A stretch of 55,551 nt of DNA from Tessaracoccus bendigoensis DSM 12906 (GCF_900141915.1 NZ_FQZG01000023.1:1-55551); one strand, 5' to 3'. Counted from the first letter of the stretch, positions 1-8,182 are shown. Program-made: numbers and translations. Notes: generated from the sequence alone by a model not told the origin.

Positions 1-311
1 CCAGATCATCAACGTGCCTGCACGACTGGCCCGTCCACAACGCCGACCCTGGCTCCACCTGCCCGAGCATTGGCCATGGGCACCCCAATGGCTACAACTC
101 TGGCGAAGCGTGTTCCCCTCCACCACCGGGCCACCACTATCAGCCTGACCTGCCCATCCCGCCCCCGCCAGGCCAAACCCAAGGAACCAAACAAAGTGGA
201 AAAGCTGGGCAAACCAGCAGATCCATCACGCCCAAAATCACAACAGCGTCAAAACACCGGGACCATGCCCTCCAGAAACCCGTCCGAAAGCCAATCCACG
301 GATTCAGGCTG
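1..311. repeat. Left copy of a 311-bp terminal inverted repeat
   Basis: The first 311 bases are the exact reverse complement of the last 311 bases (55241-55551), compared block by block without a mismatch. Homology stops sharply after 311. The repeat holds no ORF I recognise. It could be the end of an insertion sequence present in two inverted copies, the terminal repeat of a linear replicon, or a repeat at which an assembly stopped. Confidence 0.95.
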
Positions 312-380
312 GAGAGACTCTCGGATCCCCGGCTGCAAACACCATGGAGTGCTCGCCGGACGCAGCAACCACCGATCCTG

Positions 381-824
381 CTAATACGAAGCGCGCACCG
401 GCCTGCGTAAGCGCAGGCCGTGACGGCCATGGAGCACGATAGCCGCAGTCATCAAAGCCGGGACGATTGCGAAGTAAACCCCATAGACCACAAGGTAGAA
501 AACGAGTACTCCCCACCACCCTCGATCATCCCACAGCATGCTGATCGGAAGTAGAGTCATCGCCGCAGCCGTCACGCCCACGGCCAAGACGGTCGCCCAT
601 CCAGACGGCGGACGCCAAGCCAGCAACGTGACCCCGGCTACAGCTGCCAGAGCAGTGCAAGCCAGCGAAAGGCTGGACCACGCCAACGGCGTCTCGTTAG
701 GGCCTCCGAGGAGTAAGTGGGCGAGGGTAGGGACCGTCAGCATGATTCCCGCTGCGGCCAAGAAGGCTACAGCAATTCGGGCGGGGAAGGGGGAAGGCTT
801 CTTCATGCCTACAGCATGGACCAT
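381..824 (-). CDS. Small multi-pass membrane protein of unknown function
   Basis: The 147-residue product has four hydrophobic stretches (about residues 15-38, 48-68, 76-98 and 103-130) and ends in a basic tail, so it should be an inner-membrane protein with four helices. The GTG/ATG choice favours the ATG at 824, which follows a G-rich stretch (AGGGGGG) about 7 bases upstream; a second in-frame ATG lies six codons further in. I do not recognise a family. It stands alone between the left terminal repeat and the toxin-antitoxin pair and has no obvious link to metal resistance. Confidence 0.6.
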   Translation of the reverse strand: MVHAVGMKKPSPFPARIAVAFLAAAGIMLTVPTLAHLLLGGPNETPLAWSSLSLACTALAAVAGVTLLAWRPPSGWATVLAVGVTAAAMTLLPISMLWDDRGWWGVLVFYLVVYGVYFAIVPALMTAAIVLHGRHGLRLRRPVRASY

Positions 825-966
825 CCCCCCTCACCGAACAAGTAGAGCCCGGGAGTCCGTCCCCGCCAGCCGCACCGCGCCTCGTTCCAAGCGCCGGACT
901 GGTTGAGCGTGCCTTCTTCACCCTTGGGAACGCGGCATGAGCGAGCGTGCTTCTGTGCCCAGCTAG

Positions 967-1209
967 TCATGGCAGTAGGTCCCAGTACTGCTTGCGGGCA
1001 GGCATGGCGTGGATGACCATCTCTTCCCCGCTCTCGAAAACCAGGACAACCGTCTCCAGCAACCGAGCCGCGGTATCGAACCCGAGCCGCAGTTCCCGGT
1101 GCGGCCACTCATCCTCGTCAAGGGGCTCAATCCACAACGACCAGTACGCGGCCTGCACCGCATCCTCCTGAGCGATGCCGTGCTTGAGTGCGCTCGGGTG
1201 AACCTTCAC
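967..1209 (-). CDS. BrnT-like toxin of a type II toxin-antitoxin pair
   Basis: This 80-residue protein starts with GTG inside a GTGA overlap with the antitoxin gene upstream. It begins with a KHGI-type turn, continues with a predicted beta-strand core (LRLGFD, LLETVVLVF, EMVIHAM) and ends with an ARKQYW motif. That order matches the DUF497/BrnT family, RelE-fold ribonuclease toxins whose C-terminal Ala-Arg and Tyr are typical. The order here is antitoxin first, the reverse of classical brnTA, so BrnT-like is the safest name. Its likely role is element maintenance. Toxic activity is inferred, not visible. Confidence 0.6.
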   Translation of the reverse strand: MKVHPSALKHGIAQEDAVQAAYWSLWIEPLDEDEWPHRELRLGFDTAARLLETVVLVFESGEEMVIHAMPARKQYWDLLP

Positions 1210-1439
1210 GCGGCGTAGCCGGCCAAGGCGCGACGGATCGCCTCCGAGCGCGACACGTGATCCCGCTCAGCTGCCGCGTCCAGCTCGGCGAGCTCCTCGG
1301 GCGTCAGGCGCACCGCGATCACCTGCGACGGCTCAGCGCCGCGACCCGGACGGCCGCGTCCTCGCCGCAACAGCTTCTCCGGGTCGTAGCCAGCCTCTGC
1401 TTCGTCGGCCCACTTCTGGATCTGCTCGTCACTGACCAT
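1206..1439 (-). CDS. Ribbon-helix-helix (CopG/MetJ-type) antitoxin
   Basis: The 77-residue protein has a basic linker (RRGRGRPGRG, about residues 25-34) followed by a C-terminal ribbon-helix-helix domain: a beta strand IAVRLTPEE, helix ELDAAAERD and helix SRSEAIRRALAGY. This fold binds operator DNA as a dimer. The gene overlaps the toxin by 4 bp and should autoregulate the pair. A -10-like element reads TATACG just upstream on the minus strand, only about a dozen bases before the ATG, so the leader is very short. The near-palindrome TCGTATAACGA at about 1447-1457 is a reasonable operator. Confidence 0.75.
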   Translation of the reverse strand: MVSDEQIQKWADEAEAGYDPEKLLRRGRGRPGRGAEPSQVIAVRLTPEELAELDAAAERDHVSRSEAIRRALAGYAA

Positions 1440-1632
1440 GCACAAATCGTATAACGAAAAGGGAGCGCGGGGAAGCGTCCCCTGGAACTTTGCGCAACTC
1501 GGCAGTTCCCGACGTCCGCTCGTCGGCATGAGCGTGAAGTGCGGGGGAGTGCGCCAGCCGCGGGGCCTCCGGCGGAACCCGGGTGGACGTCTCGACGGTT
1601 CGAGCTCGACGTGATCAAGTCCGCCGACCTCT

Positions 1633-2673
1633 TCAGAGGGGGAGTTGGGTGGCTGCGTTTTCTTCCCAGGCGTCTTCGATGCGGGTGTAGATGCCGATGG
1701 AGGCGAGGTCCTTGTGGCGGGTCTGTCTGGCGATCTGCAGGGAGGTGGCGCCGCGTTTCGCGGCGTAGGTGACGAACCCTGCCCGCAGGGAGTGCGCCGA
1801 GAAGCCGGTGGCGTCGAGACCGGCGCGGGTGACAGCTTGGGTGACCAGGCGGGACAGTCCGTCGGGGGAGAGGCCACGGGCACTGACCCGGTTGCCTTTG
1901 GAGATGGACCGGAAGACCAGGCCTTCGGTGATGCCGGCGGCGGTGAGCCAGTTGCGGAGTGCGGTGACGGGGCAGTAGTCCTGGCGGGCGCCCCAGGGGA
2001 GGACCACGAGCTCAAGGTCGCCGGTCTGGTTGGTTTTGGAGTGGGTGAGCTCGATCACCAGGCCCCGTTCGTGGGGTTTGATCTGGTCGACCTCGAGGGC
2101 GGCGAGTTCGGAGGCGCGCAGCGCGGACACGAACCCGACCAGCAGGAGTACCCGGTCCCGGATTCCGCTGAGCGAGGGCTCATCGTCGCGGGTCTTCCAT
2201 TTCGTCATCGCCGGGCAGGCATCAACGACGTCGAGAAGGAGCGGGGGCATGAGGGGGCGCGCTTGGTCCGGGGGAGCGCCGAGCTGGCGGCGGATCCCTT
2301 CCCAGACGGCGATCACGCGTGCGGTCTGGGTGGGGTCGGGATGGTTACGGACCTTGTGGGCGAACCGGATCGTCGACAGACGCCGGCTGATCGTGCCGAC
2401 CTTCGCGCCGGCGGTGGCCAGCGCCGAGATGTAGCGGGAGATCGCGAGGTCGGTGGCGGGCAGCGCGATGTGGTGGTTGTCGCGGCACCAGGTGACGAAC
2501 TCGGTCCAGTCGGAGCGGTACCCGCGCAGCGTCGACGAGGCCCGCGACGCCGAGGCGAACGCGGCCTCGGCCGCATCCAACGACAGGTCCTCCGGCAGCA
2601 GCACCCCCGCCTGATGATCAACGGCGACCAGACCAGCCGCACTGTCCAGGGACCCTGGGTGCCCCTCAGGCAT
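1633..2673 (-). CDS. Cre-like tyrosine site-specific recombinase
   Basis: The 346-residue protein has an N-terminal SAM-like core-binding domain (about 40-135) and a C-terminal catalytic domain (about 140-346). All six catalytic positions can be placed: Arg186 (ALRASEL), Lys213 (HSKTNQ), His294 and Arg297 (AHSLRAG), His320 (RQTRHKD) and the nucleophile Tyr329 (GIYTR). Their spacing is within one or two residues of phage P1 Cre (343 residues; R173, K201, H289, R292, W315, Y324), and the N-domain WCRDNHH..AISRYISAL region also resembles Cre. It overlaps the 110-residue gene upstream by 8 bp. A lox-shaped site lies upstream of that gene, so dimer resolution of a plasmid or excision of the element are the likely roles. 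Confidence 0.85.
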   Translation of the reverse strand: MPEGHPGSLDSAAGLVAVDHQAGVLLPEDLSLDAAEAAFASASRASSTLRGYRSDWTEFVTWCRDNHHIALPATDLAISRYISALATAGAKVGTISRRLSTIRFAHKVRNHPDPTQTARVIAVWEGIRRQLGAPPDQARPLMPPLLLDVVDACPAMTKWKTRDDEPSLSGIRDRVLLLVGFVSALRASELAALEVDQIKPHERGLVIELTHSKTNQTGDLELVVLPWGARQDYCPVTALRNWLTAAGITEGLVFRSISKGNRVSARGLSPDGLSRLVTQAVTRAGLDATGFSAHSLRAGFVTYAAKRGATSLQIARQTRHKDLASIGIYTRIEDAWEENAATQLPL

Positions 2674-2998
2674 TCGACTCGTCAGGTAGCTCGAGTTGCT
2701 CGGCGAGCCAGGCGCGGGCGGCGGCCTCGGCGGCCGGTTTGGCGGCTGTCAGGGTGGGCTGGACGCCGCGGGCAATGCGGGTCACCAGATCGGTGCTGCC
2801 GGTGCGGTAGATGGTGAGCGTCCAGGTCCAGCGGCCGGCGGTGCCGCGCTGGGCCATCAGCTGCAGATCGTGACGCTCAGAGATCGGCAGGTTCACACCC
2901 CACGCCGACTTCGCCCCGGAGCGGTCGTGGCCCCACTCGTACGGGGGCAGCGGCACGTCATCGCGGGTGACGAGTTGGTGTCGGCGTCGGGTGGCCAT
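2666..2998 (-). CDS. Conserved-type hypothetical protein co-transcribed with the recombinase
   Basis: The 110-residue product is rich in Trp, Arg and Ala, lacks membrane segments and signals, and shows a beta-hairpin-like centre (RWTWTLTIYRTG, about residues 56-67) before an Ala-rich helix (about 82-103). I do not recognise a family. Its last codons overlap the recombinase start (GAATGCCTGA), so translational coupling is likely. The lox-shaped site begins about 18 bp upstream of its start, so a recombinase bound there would also sit on this gene's promoter. A role as accessory factor for recombination is a guess from position only. Confidence 0.55.
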   Translation of the reverse strand: MATRRRHQLVTRDDVPLPPYEWGHDRSGAKSAWGVNLPISERHDLQLMAQRGTAGRWTWTLTIYRTGSTDLVTRIARGVQPTLTAAKPAAEAAARAWLAEQLELPDESNA

Positions 2999-3015
2999 GC
3001 CTGGATCCTACCGGT

Positions 3016-3051
3016 TATTACATCGGATTCTCTGGATAATCCGATGTAATA
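3016..3051. other. lox-shaped site: 14-bp inverted arms around an 8-bp asymmetric spacer
   Basis: The arms tattacatcggatt (3016-3029) and its exact reverse complement (3038-3051) flank the spacer ctctggat (3030-3037). Phage P1 loxP has 13-bp arms and an 8-bp asymmetric spacer, and this site stands just upstream of a Cre-sized recombinase operon. There is no T-run, so an intrinsic terminator is unlikely. I found no second copy in the window. Confidence 0.65.
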
Positions 3052-3147
3052 CGCGGGTGGATCTACGTGCGTCAGAGGTAGAGCGGCTTGCCGCCGCCCA
3101 GCGAGAACCAATGCCTCGCGGGACTTCCCCGGGTAGGCGATGTGTCC

Positions 3148-3202
3148 TTGACGGAACCTTGACCGGATGAGCATCGAAGGCAGACGAACGAGGCGTCATA
3201 GT
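3148..3202 (+). promoter_or_regulatory. Response-regulator-type promoter of the YVTN lipoprotein
   Basis: TTGACG (3148-3153) and TTGACC (3159-3164) form a direct repeat with an 11-bp period, and the -10-like CATAGT starts at 3197, 38 bp after the second repeat. This is the island-wide architecture described under findings. Confidence 0.65.
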
Positions 3203-3238
3203 GGTCCTACATTTCTACATGTTATTAGGAGAAATCAC

Positions 3239-4417
3239 GTGCTCGTTTCCCACGGCGGTCTGCGCCGCCCCTTGTTCCTCACCGTCTTTGTGATGGCCGC
3301 CTTGACGCTGACTGCCTGTGGGCAGGATGCACCGGCTGCCGGTTCGGCTGCGCCGTTGAGCAGTGCCGCCGCTACGCAGAGCGACGAGGGCGCTGCCGGT
3401 GAGGGAGGCACCGGACCTCAGGAGCCGATGGCGATCCGGGGCACGGTGTGGGTTGCCAACGAGGACGGTGATTCCTTGTCGGCCATCGACGCGGACACCG
3501 GTGTCGTGGTGACCACGGTGAGCGGGATCGAGAGTCCTCACAATGTTCAGGTGAGCCCTGATGGTGGCACGGTCTGGGCTGTCAGTGGTCACGCCAACGC
3601 TGTGGTGGCGCTGGATGCCGCGACGTATGAGCTGTTGGGGACCGCTCCGACCGGTGTGAGCCCTGCGCATGTGGTCGTTAGTCCTGATGGTGAGCAGGTC
3701 CTTGTCACCAACTCGGGGGATGACACGCTGAGCGTCTACGACGCCGAGTCGCTGGAGCTCCGGGCCACCGTTGACCTCAGTGCCGGGCCGCACGGCCTGC
3801 GTCCCACCCCGGACGGTGCGGCGGTGGTCGTGGCCAACACCACAGCGGGCACTGTCGACGTGGTCGACACTGACACCTATGAAGTCACCGCGACGATCCC
3901 GGTCGGGGACTCCCCTCCGCAGGTCGCTGTCGCACCGGACGGGCGGTACGCCTACGTGAGCCTGGTCGGGTCCAGTTCTGTGGTGAAGGTCGACCTGGTG
4001 GAGCAGAAGGTCACGGGATCGGTGTCGGTTCCGTCGCCGCCGGTCCAGCTGTACCTGACCGCGGACGGGACCCGCTTGCTGTCGGCCGACCAGGGAACCG
4101 AGGGCGCCCCTGGCAGTACCGTGTCCGTGATCGACTCGGCCTCCATGACCATCGAGGACACCATCGCCGCGGGGGCTGGCCCGCACGGGGTGGTTGTCGA
4201 ACCGACCGGGCAGCGGGCCTGGGTGACCAACCTCTATGACGACACGGTCTCCGTGATCGACCTGTCGACCAACCAGACCGTCTCGACTGTGTCTGTGGGC
4301 GACAAGCCAAACGGCATCAGCTACAGCCCTCAATCGCCTACGCCCGGGCCCGCCACTACCAGCGTCACCGTCCCCGACTACGCCACCGGAGCCGAGGGCG
4401 GCCACGCGGAGCACTGA
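3239..4417 (+). CDS. YVTN beta-propeller repeat lipoprotein (YncE-like)
   Basis: The start is the GTG at 3239, which follows AGGAGA at 3227-3232; longer in-frame starts lack such a site. The 392-residue product has a lipoprotein signal with lipobox LTAC, then a Ser/Ala/Gly-rich linker, then repeated blades of about 42 residues reading like VWVANEDGDSLSAID, VLVTNSGDDTLSVYD and AWVTNLYDDTVSVID. This is the surface-layer/YncE-type beta-propeller, commonly seven blades. The short C-terminal tail is His-containing (EGGHAEH). It is the first gene of the metal island and carries the shared direct-repeat promoter, which points to a role at the cell surface under metal stress; its ligand is unknown. 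Confidence 0.85.
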   Translation: MLVSHGGLRRPLFLTVFVMAALTLTACGQDAPAAGSAAPLSSAAATQSDEGAAGEGGTGPQEPMAIRGTVWVANEDGDSLSAIDADTGVVVTTVSGIESPHNVQVSPDGGTVWAVSGHANAVVALDAATYELLGTAPTGVSPAHVVVSPDGEQVLVTNSGDDTLSVYDAESLELRATVDLSAGPHGLRPTPDGAAVVVANTTAGTVDVVDTDTYEVTATIPVGDSPPQVAVAPDGRYAYVSLVGSSSVVKVDLVEQKVTGSVSVPSPPVQLYLTADGTRLLSADQGTEGAPGSTVSVIDSASMTIEDTIAAGAGPHGVVVEPTGQRAWVTNLYDDTVSVIDLSTNQTVSTVSVGDKPNGISYSPQSPTPGPATTSVTVPDYATGAEGGHAEH

Positions 4418-4599
4418 CCCGGCTGGGCGACCCTCCATCCTGATCGACGGGGCGGTCCTCGAAATGGCAGCCGCTTCTCGGCCCGCAGTTCCACATCCGA
4501 CATTGGGGGTGACGGAACCGATGCATGGATGGATGTAGAGGGAATCTTTACTCCGCAGGCGCGAGGATCCTTACACGTGACGGTCAAGCTTGTTGCATC

Positions 4600-4619
4600 G
4601 GGTGGTCACGGGACCACCC
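4600..4619. other. Perfect hairpin upstream of the SHOCT operon
   Basis: GGGTGGTC (4600-4607) pairs exactly with GACCACCC (4612-4619) over a 4-base loop. It lies 22 bases before the start of the SHOCT gene, close to its ribosome binding site. It may be an operator or an mRNA leader hairpin. Confidence 0.45.
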
Positions 4620-4640
4620 ACTCGGTCCAGGAGGATAGAC

Positions 4641-4901
4641 ATGATGGGTTACGGCGGTTTTGGCGGTATGGGGTGGGGCGGCATGGTCGGTATGGTGCTG
4701 CTGTGGGCGGTGCTGATCGGTCTGGTGGTGTGGGCGGTGACCAGGCTCTTGCCAACGCGCCCCTACGGTGGCGGCATGCAGCCCGGGCCGGAGACGCCGG
4801 AGGAGATCCTGGATCGTCGGTTCGCCCGCGGCGAGATTGACGTCGAGACGTATCAGGTGCAGCGGGCTGCGCTGGCCTCGGCCCGGGGTGAACGCCGATG
4901 A
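4641..4901 (+). CDS. Small SHOCT-domain membrane protein
   Basis: The 86-residue protein starts at the ATG at 4641 after GGAGG at a good distance. A Gly/Met-rich N-terminus is followed by one transmembrane helix (about residues 15-36) and a C-terminal SHOCT motif (EEILDRRFARGEIDVETYQ). SHOCT domains are short two-helix modules that often end small membrane proteins; their role is oligomerisation or binding, not catalysis. It is the first gene of a four-gene operon with a Met-rich membrane protein and a two-component system, joined by ATGA overlaps, so a part in periplasmic or membrane metal sensing is plausible. Confidence 0.8.
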   Translation: MMGYGGFGGMGWGGMVGMVLLWAVLIGLVVWAVTRLLPTRPYGGGMQPGPETPEEILDRRFARGEIDVETYQVQRAALASARGERR

Positions 4902-5632
4902 CTGGGCGGGGCCTGACTCAGGCCGGCCCACGCTGGCTGGCGTGGCTGGTGTTGGTGGTCGCGAGCGTGCTGTTCGTAGGCTCGGTGGTCTTGGCCGCTT
5001 GGGGAGGTGCTCGCCCTTACCCTGGCGCTGCCGGTGTCGCGCCGAACTGGGACGGGCATGGTCCGATGATGGGAGCCAACGGTCGCGGGTGGGTCGGACC
5101 GTCGGGCGGAATGATGGGCGCCGGGGGCGGCTCCATGATGAGCGGCTCCATGATGGGCGGCGGGGTGTGGCTGGCCGGCGACGGCGTCCGGGTCGACACC
5201 ATCACCCAGGCAAGGGCTCGCGCGACGCAGGCTGCGGCGGTCAGTGGGCTCATACCGGGCGAGGTGATGCAGTTCACCAACAACTTCTACGTCGAGTTGA
5301 GGGACGCCTCCGGTGAGGCCACCACCGAGGTGCTCGTGGACCCGGCAACCGGCGCGGTGTCCACCGAGTACGGGCCGGCCATGATGTGGAACACCGGCAG
5401 CCGGACCGCGGCCATGTCCGCTGATGAGGCCGACACGATCGCCAACCGATGGCTGCAGGCAAATGCCGCCGGTGAGACGGCGGCAGGGACGGCCATGGAG
5501 TATCCGGGGTACTACACCCTCGACACCGCCTCGGGCGGTACAACAGTGGGCATGCTGTCGGTCAACGCCACCACCGGGGCGGTCTGGTACCACACGTGGC
5601 ACGGCGAGTTCGTCGCTGAGGAGGACGCTTGA
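4898..5632 (+). CDS. Met/Gly-rich membrane-anchored PepSY-like protein
   Basis: The 244-residue protein has a single N-terminal membrane anchor (about residues 14-37), a Met/Gly-rich segment (about 55-90, with GPMMG, GGMMGAGGG and SMMSGSMMGG) and a long extracytoplasmic domain with two PepSY-like units (EVLVDPATGAVSTEYGPAM and MLSVNATTGAVWYHTWHG). Methionine clusters of this type bind Cu(I) or Ag(I). It overlaps the SHOCT gene by ATGA and the response regulator by TTGA. It may buffer copper outside the membrane or pass the signal to the sensor kinase encoded two genes downstream; both are inferences. Confidence 0.7.
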   Translation: MTGRGLTQAGPRWLAWLVLVVASVLFVGSVVLAAWGGARPYPGAAGVAPNWDGHGPMMGANGRGWVGPSGGMMGAGGGSMMSGSMMGGGVWLAGDGVRVDTITQARARATQAAAVSGLIPGEVMQFTNNFYVELRDASGEATTEVLVDPATGAVSTEYGPAMMWNTGSRTAAMSADEADTIANRWLQANAAGETAAGTAMEYPGYYTLDTASGGTTVGMLSVNATTGAVWYHTWHGEFVAEEDA

Positions 5633-6354
5633 GCGTGGGTTCTGACAAGCAGCCGAGCGTCCTGGTGGTCGACGACGAACCCAGCCTGGTCAGGGTGGTG
5701 GAGGGCTACCTGACCACGGATGGGTTCACCGTGCGCACCGCCGGCGACGGCGAGACGGCGCTCGCACTCGCGCGGGAATCAGAGCCTGACGTGGTTGTGC
5801 TCGACCTGGGGCTGCCCGGCATGGACGGCGTCGAGGTGTGCCGGCAGCTGCGGACGTTCAGCAGCTGCTACGTCCTGATGTTGACCGCGCGCGCCGACGA
5901 GGTGGACATGCTCATCGGGCTCGCGGTGGGAGCCGACGACTACGTCACCAAACCCTTCTCCGCCCGAGCACTGGTCGCGCGGGTCAGGACGCTGCTACGG
6001 CGACCGCGGACCCCAGCCGGCGCCACAGCACAGGAAGCCCCGGAGGCACGCGTCTTCGGGGACCTGACGGTGGACGTTCCGGCGCGCGAAGTGCGGGTTG
6101 CCGGCTCACTGGTGGCGTTGACGCGCACCGAGTACGACCTGCTGGAGGCGTTGAGCGGGAGTCCCCGCATCGTGTTCACCCGCCAACAGTTGCTCGACCG
6201 CGTCTGGAAGGACACGACGGGCTCGGCCGCGAGCGACGAGCACCTTGTCGACATCCACGTCGGCCACCTGCGTCGCAAGCTCGGTGACGACCCCCGCGAC
6301 GCCCGCTACGTGCTCACCGTCCGTGGGGTCGGCTATCGGATGGGCCCGGGATGA
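5629..6354 (+). CDS. OmpR/PhoB-family response regulator (first copy)
   Basis: The 241-residue protein has a receiver domain (about 8-123) with acidic residues Asp15/Asp16, phospho-acceptor Asp59 in VVVLDLGLPG, and Lys107 in the TKPF motif, followed by a winged-helix DNA-binding domain (about 145-240) ending in VLTVRGVGYRMG. The start is either the TTG at 5629 (TTGA overlap) or the GTG at 5635. It is followed by its kinase with an ATGA overlap. It is clearly paralogous to the regulator at 16583: both have the unusual CRQ.R.FS.CY.LMLTARADEVD stretch. It is a candidate activator for the direct-repeat promoters in this island. Confidence 0.92.
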   Translation: MSVGSDKQPSVLVVDDEPSLVRVVEGYLTTDGFTVRTAGDGETALALARESEPDVVVLDLGLPGMDGVEVCRQLRTFSSCYVLMLTARADEVDMLIGLAVGADDYVTKPFSARALVARVRTLLRRPRTPAGATAQEAPEARVFGDLTVDVPAREVRVAGSLVALTRTEYDLLEALSGSPRIVFTRQQLLDRVWKDTTGSAASDEHLVDIHVGHLRRKLGDDPRDARYVLTVRGVGYRMGPG

Positions 6355-7484
6355 CCGCCCACCGAAAGGAGCCGCGACTGGCACGACTCGCCCTGGCCCC
6401 CCGACTCCTCCTCAACAACGTGCTCGTCATCCTGGCCGGCGCCGGCACAGTGCTCGTAGTGGTGCTCCTGGTCACCCCGTCGGTGTTCCAGCTCCACCTG
6501 GACAGGGCGGGCGTCGCGACCGACTCAGACGCCCTCCAACACATTCTCATGGCGGTTCAGGACGCCGTCCTCGTGGCCGTGGGGATCGGCATCGCTGCCG
6601 CGGCGTTCACGGCCGCAACAATCAGCTGGGTGGTGGCCCGCCGGCTCGCCGCTCCTGTGTGGGACGCGGCTGACACCAGCCGTCGACTGGCGGACGGAGA
6701 CCTGGACGCCCGCGTGCTCGATCCCGGCATGGGCCCCGAGTTCGCCACCCTGGCCGCGTCGGTTAACGAGCTGGCCGAGCGACTCCAGGCCACCGAGGAC
6801 ACCCGCCGCGCACTCACCGCCGACCTGGCCCACCAGCTCCGCACGCCCATCGCCTCCATCGAAGCCACCATCGAGGCCGTCCGCGACGACGTGCTGCCCG
6901 CCGACCACCAAACCTGGGACACCCTCGCCGCCCAGAGCACCCGGCTCCGCCGCCTCGTCGCCGACCTCGAGGTCGTCTCCCGCGCCGAGGAACGTCAACT
7001 GCTCCTCAGCGCCGAACCCGTTCCTGTCCCCAGCTTGATCGACGCGGCCGTTGGGGCGCATTCGGAGTGCTACCGGTCCGCCGGCGTCCGGCTTGACGCC
7101 TCCGTCGCTGACAGCACTCCTCGCGTGCTGGTCGACCCCGAACGAATCCAGGAAGTCCTCGGCAGCCTGCTCGACAACGCGCTCCGCTGCACCCCGGCCG
7201 GCGGCACCGTCACCATGGCCGGTCGGCCCAGCCCGTCCGGGGACGCGGCGGTCATCACAGTGACCGACACCGGCATCGGCCTCACCCCGGCCGAAGCGGG
7301 GCAGATCTTTCGCCGCTTCGCGAAGGCTGCGGACAGCCCTGGCTCCGGCCTTGGGCTGACCATCGCCCGCGCCATCGTCGAGGCCCACCACGGGACCCTC
7401 ACCGCGGACAGTGCCGGCCCCGGCACCGGCGCCCGATTCACGATCACCCTCCCTGCCAGCGGTTCCCGGCGAACCCGCCACTGA
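6351..7484 (+). CDS. Sensor histidine kinase (first copy)
   Basis: The 377-residue protein has two membrane helices (about 22-42 and 70-95) around a short extracytoplasmic loop of only about 27 residues, then a HAMP domain (about 96-148), a dimerisation domain with the phospho-accepting His161 (LAHQLRTP), and a catalytic ATPase domain with N box (LLDNALRC), G1 box (DTGIGL) and G2 box (GSGLGLTIA). The loop is too short for a folded sensor domain, so signal entry through the membrane or through a partner such as the Met-rich protein of the same operon is likely. It ends without an evident terminator. Confidence 0.92.
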   Translation: MTAHRKEPRLARLALAPRLLLNNVLVILAGAGTVLVVVLLVTPSVFQLHLDRAGVATDSDALQHILMAVQDAVLVAVGIGIAAAAFTAATISWVVARRLAAPVWDAADTSRRLADGDLDARVLDPGMGPEFATLAASVNELAERLQATEDTRRALTADLAHQLRTPIASIEATIEAVRDDVLPADHQTWDTLAAQSTRLRRLVADLEVVSRAEERQLLLSAEPVPVPSLIDAAVGAHSECYRSAGVRLDASVADSTPRVLVDPERIQEVLGSLLDNALRCTPAGGTVTMAGRPSPSGDAAVITVTDTGIGLTPAEAGQIFRRFAKAADSPGSGLGLTIARAIVEAHHGTLTADSAGPGTGARFTITLPASGSRRTRH

Positions 7485-7909
7485 AGGCAGGCGGAACTAG
7501 CAACACCAACTCCCTGAGCCTTGATCCACCCGTGGAGTGGCTCAGCATGGTGGAGGGACAGGAGGCGCCTGCTTCTGGCTTGGGATACAGGTGGCTACGA
7601 CCAGAAAGCTCAGGCCAGGCCCGTCCGGGAGTTGGCCCTGGCGAAGAGTAGGCTCACCCGAGTCCACGCACCTACCCCGCACGCGGCGAGCACTTCCTCA
7701 CCCAGATGCAACAAGACACCGACGAGCGTTGAGCCAAGCACCAGGATGTCGCCGCCGATCGCCTGCCCAAGCCCCACTCTGAATCGTGGGACCCAGGCCC
7801 TCAGACTTCTTGATCAAAAGCGGAGGGGATAGTTGAACGGATCTATACATTGTCGCGGGACAGTGGTCTTATCGGCCGGATCGACCGGCACCGACATGAA
7901 GGAGACCAC
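7485..7909. other. Intergenic stretch without a supported gene
   Basis: This 425-bp gap holds no ORF with recognisable content. A single TTGATC element lies at 7810-7815 and a good -10 (TATACA, 7844-7849) is placed for the small gene at 7910. The second half of the direct repeat seen elsewhere is not convincing here. Confidence 0.5.
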
Positions 7910-8125
7910 ATGATCACCACGCGCAAGATCGCTGCCCTCGTTACCGCCGCCGCGGCGGTGGTCGCGATGACCGCCGCCACCGCCGGAGCGGCCGAGCCCA
8001 CCACCGGACGCGAGTTCGCCAGCCACGTCCGCATGATGGCCCAGTCAGACATGGGCTTCGACGGCACGCGCAACCCCGGCATGCATCAGGGATTCTCCGG
8101 CATGGAGGCTCACCACTCCTCCTGA
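7910..8125 (+). CDS. Small secreted Met/His-containing protein
   Basis: The 71-residue product starts at ATG 7910 after AAGGAGA. It has a clear Sec signal peptide (ITTRKIAAL followed by an Ala/Val-rich core) with a likely cleavage after AGA-A near residues 26-28. The mature peptide of about 43 residues has several Met and His residues (HVRMMAQSDMGF, GMHQGFSGM, HHSS). No family is recognised. Position in a copper island and the Met/His content suggest a small extracytoplasmic metal-binding peptide; that is an inference. A strong hairpin follows the stop codon. Confidence 0.65.
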   Translation: MITTRKIAALVTAAAAVVAMTAATAGAAEPTTGREFASHVRMMAQSDMGFDGTRNPGMHQGFSGMEAHHSS

Positions 8126-8148
8126 CCAGATCGGTCGGCTCGTCACGC

Positions 8149-8182
8149 GATCCCCGCCAGGCACCCAGCCCGGGCGGGGATC
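8149..8182 (+). terminator. Intrinsic-type hairpin after the small secreted gene
   Basis: GATCCCCGCC (8149-8158) pairs with GGCGGGGATC (8173-8182) over a 14-base loop. There is no long T-run, as is common in high-GC actinomycetes. Confidence 0.55.

Noticed and set aside
1645-2817. Long plus-strand ORF over the recombinase gene
   Set aside because: It is a GC-bias shadow of the minus-strand recombinase, whose catalytic motifs are all in place.
3070-3130. tRNA-like GGTAGAGC segment upstream of the YVTN lipoprotein
   Set aside because: Only the D-arm-like string fits; no anticodon or acceptor stem can be folded around it.
3167-3238. Longer N-terminus for the YVTN lipoprotein
   Set aside because: The signal peptide begins well after this part, and the ribosome binding site AGGAGA stands at the GTG at 3239. 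The upstream codons cover the promoter.
4501-4560. Response-regulator operator before the SHOCT/two-component operon
   Set aside because: A TGACGGAACC string resembles the site at 3148, but the second half site and the -10 at 38 bp are missing.
7801-7850. Twelfth response-regulator promoter before the small secreted gene
   Set aside because: Only one TTGATC half site is present; the second half and the spacing to the -10 do not fit.
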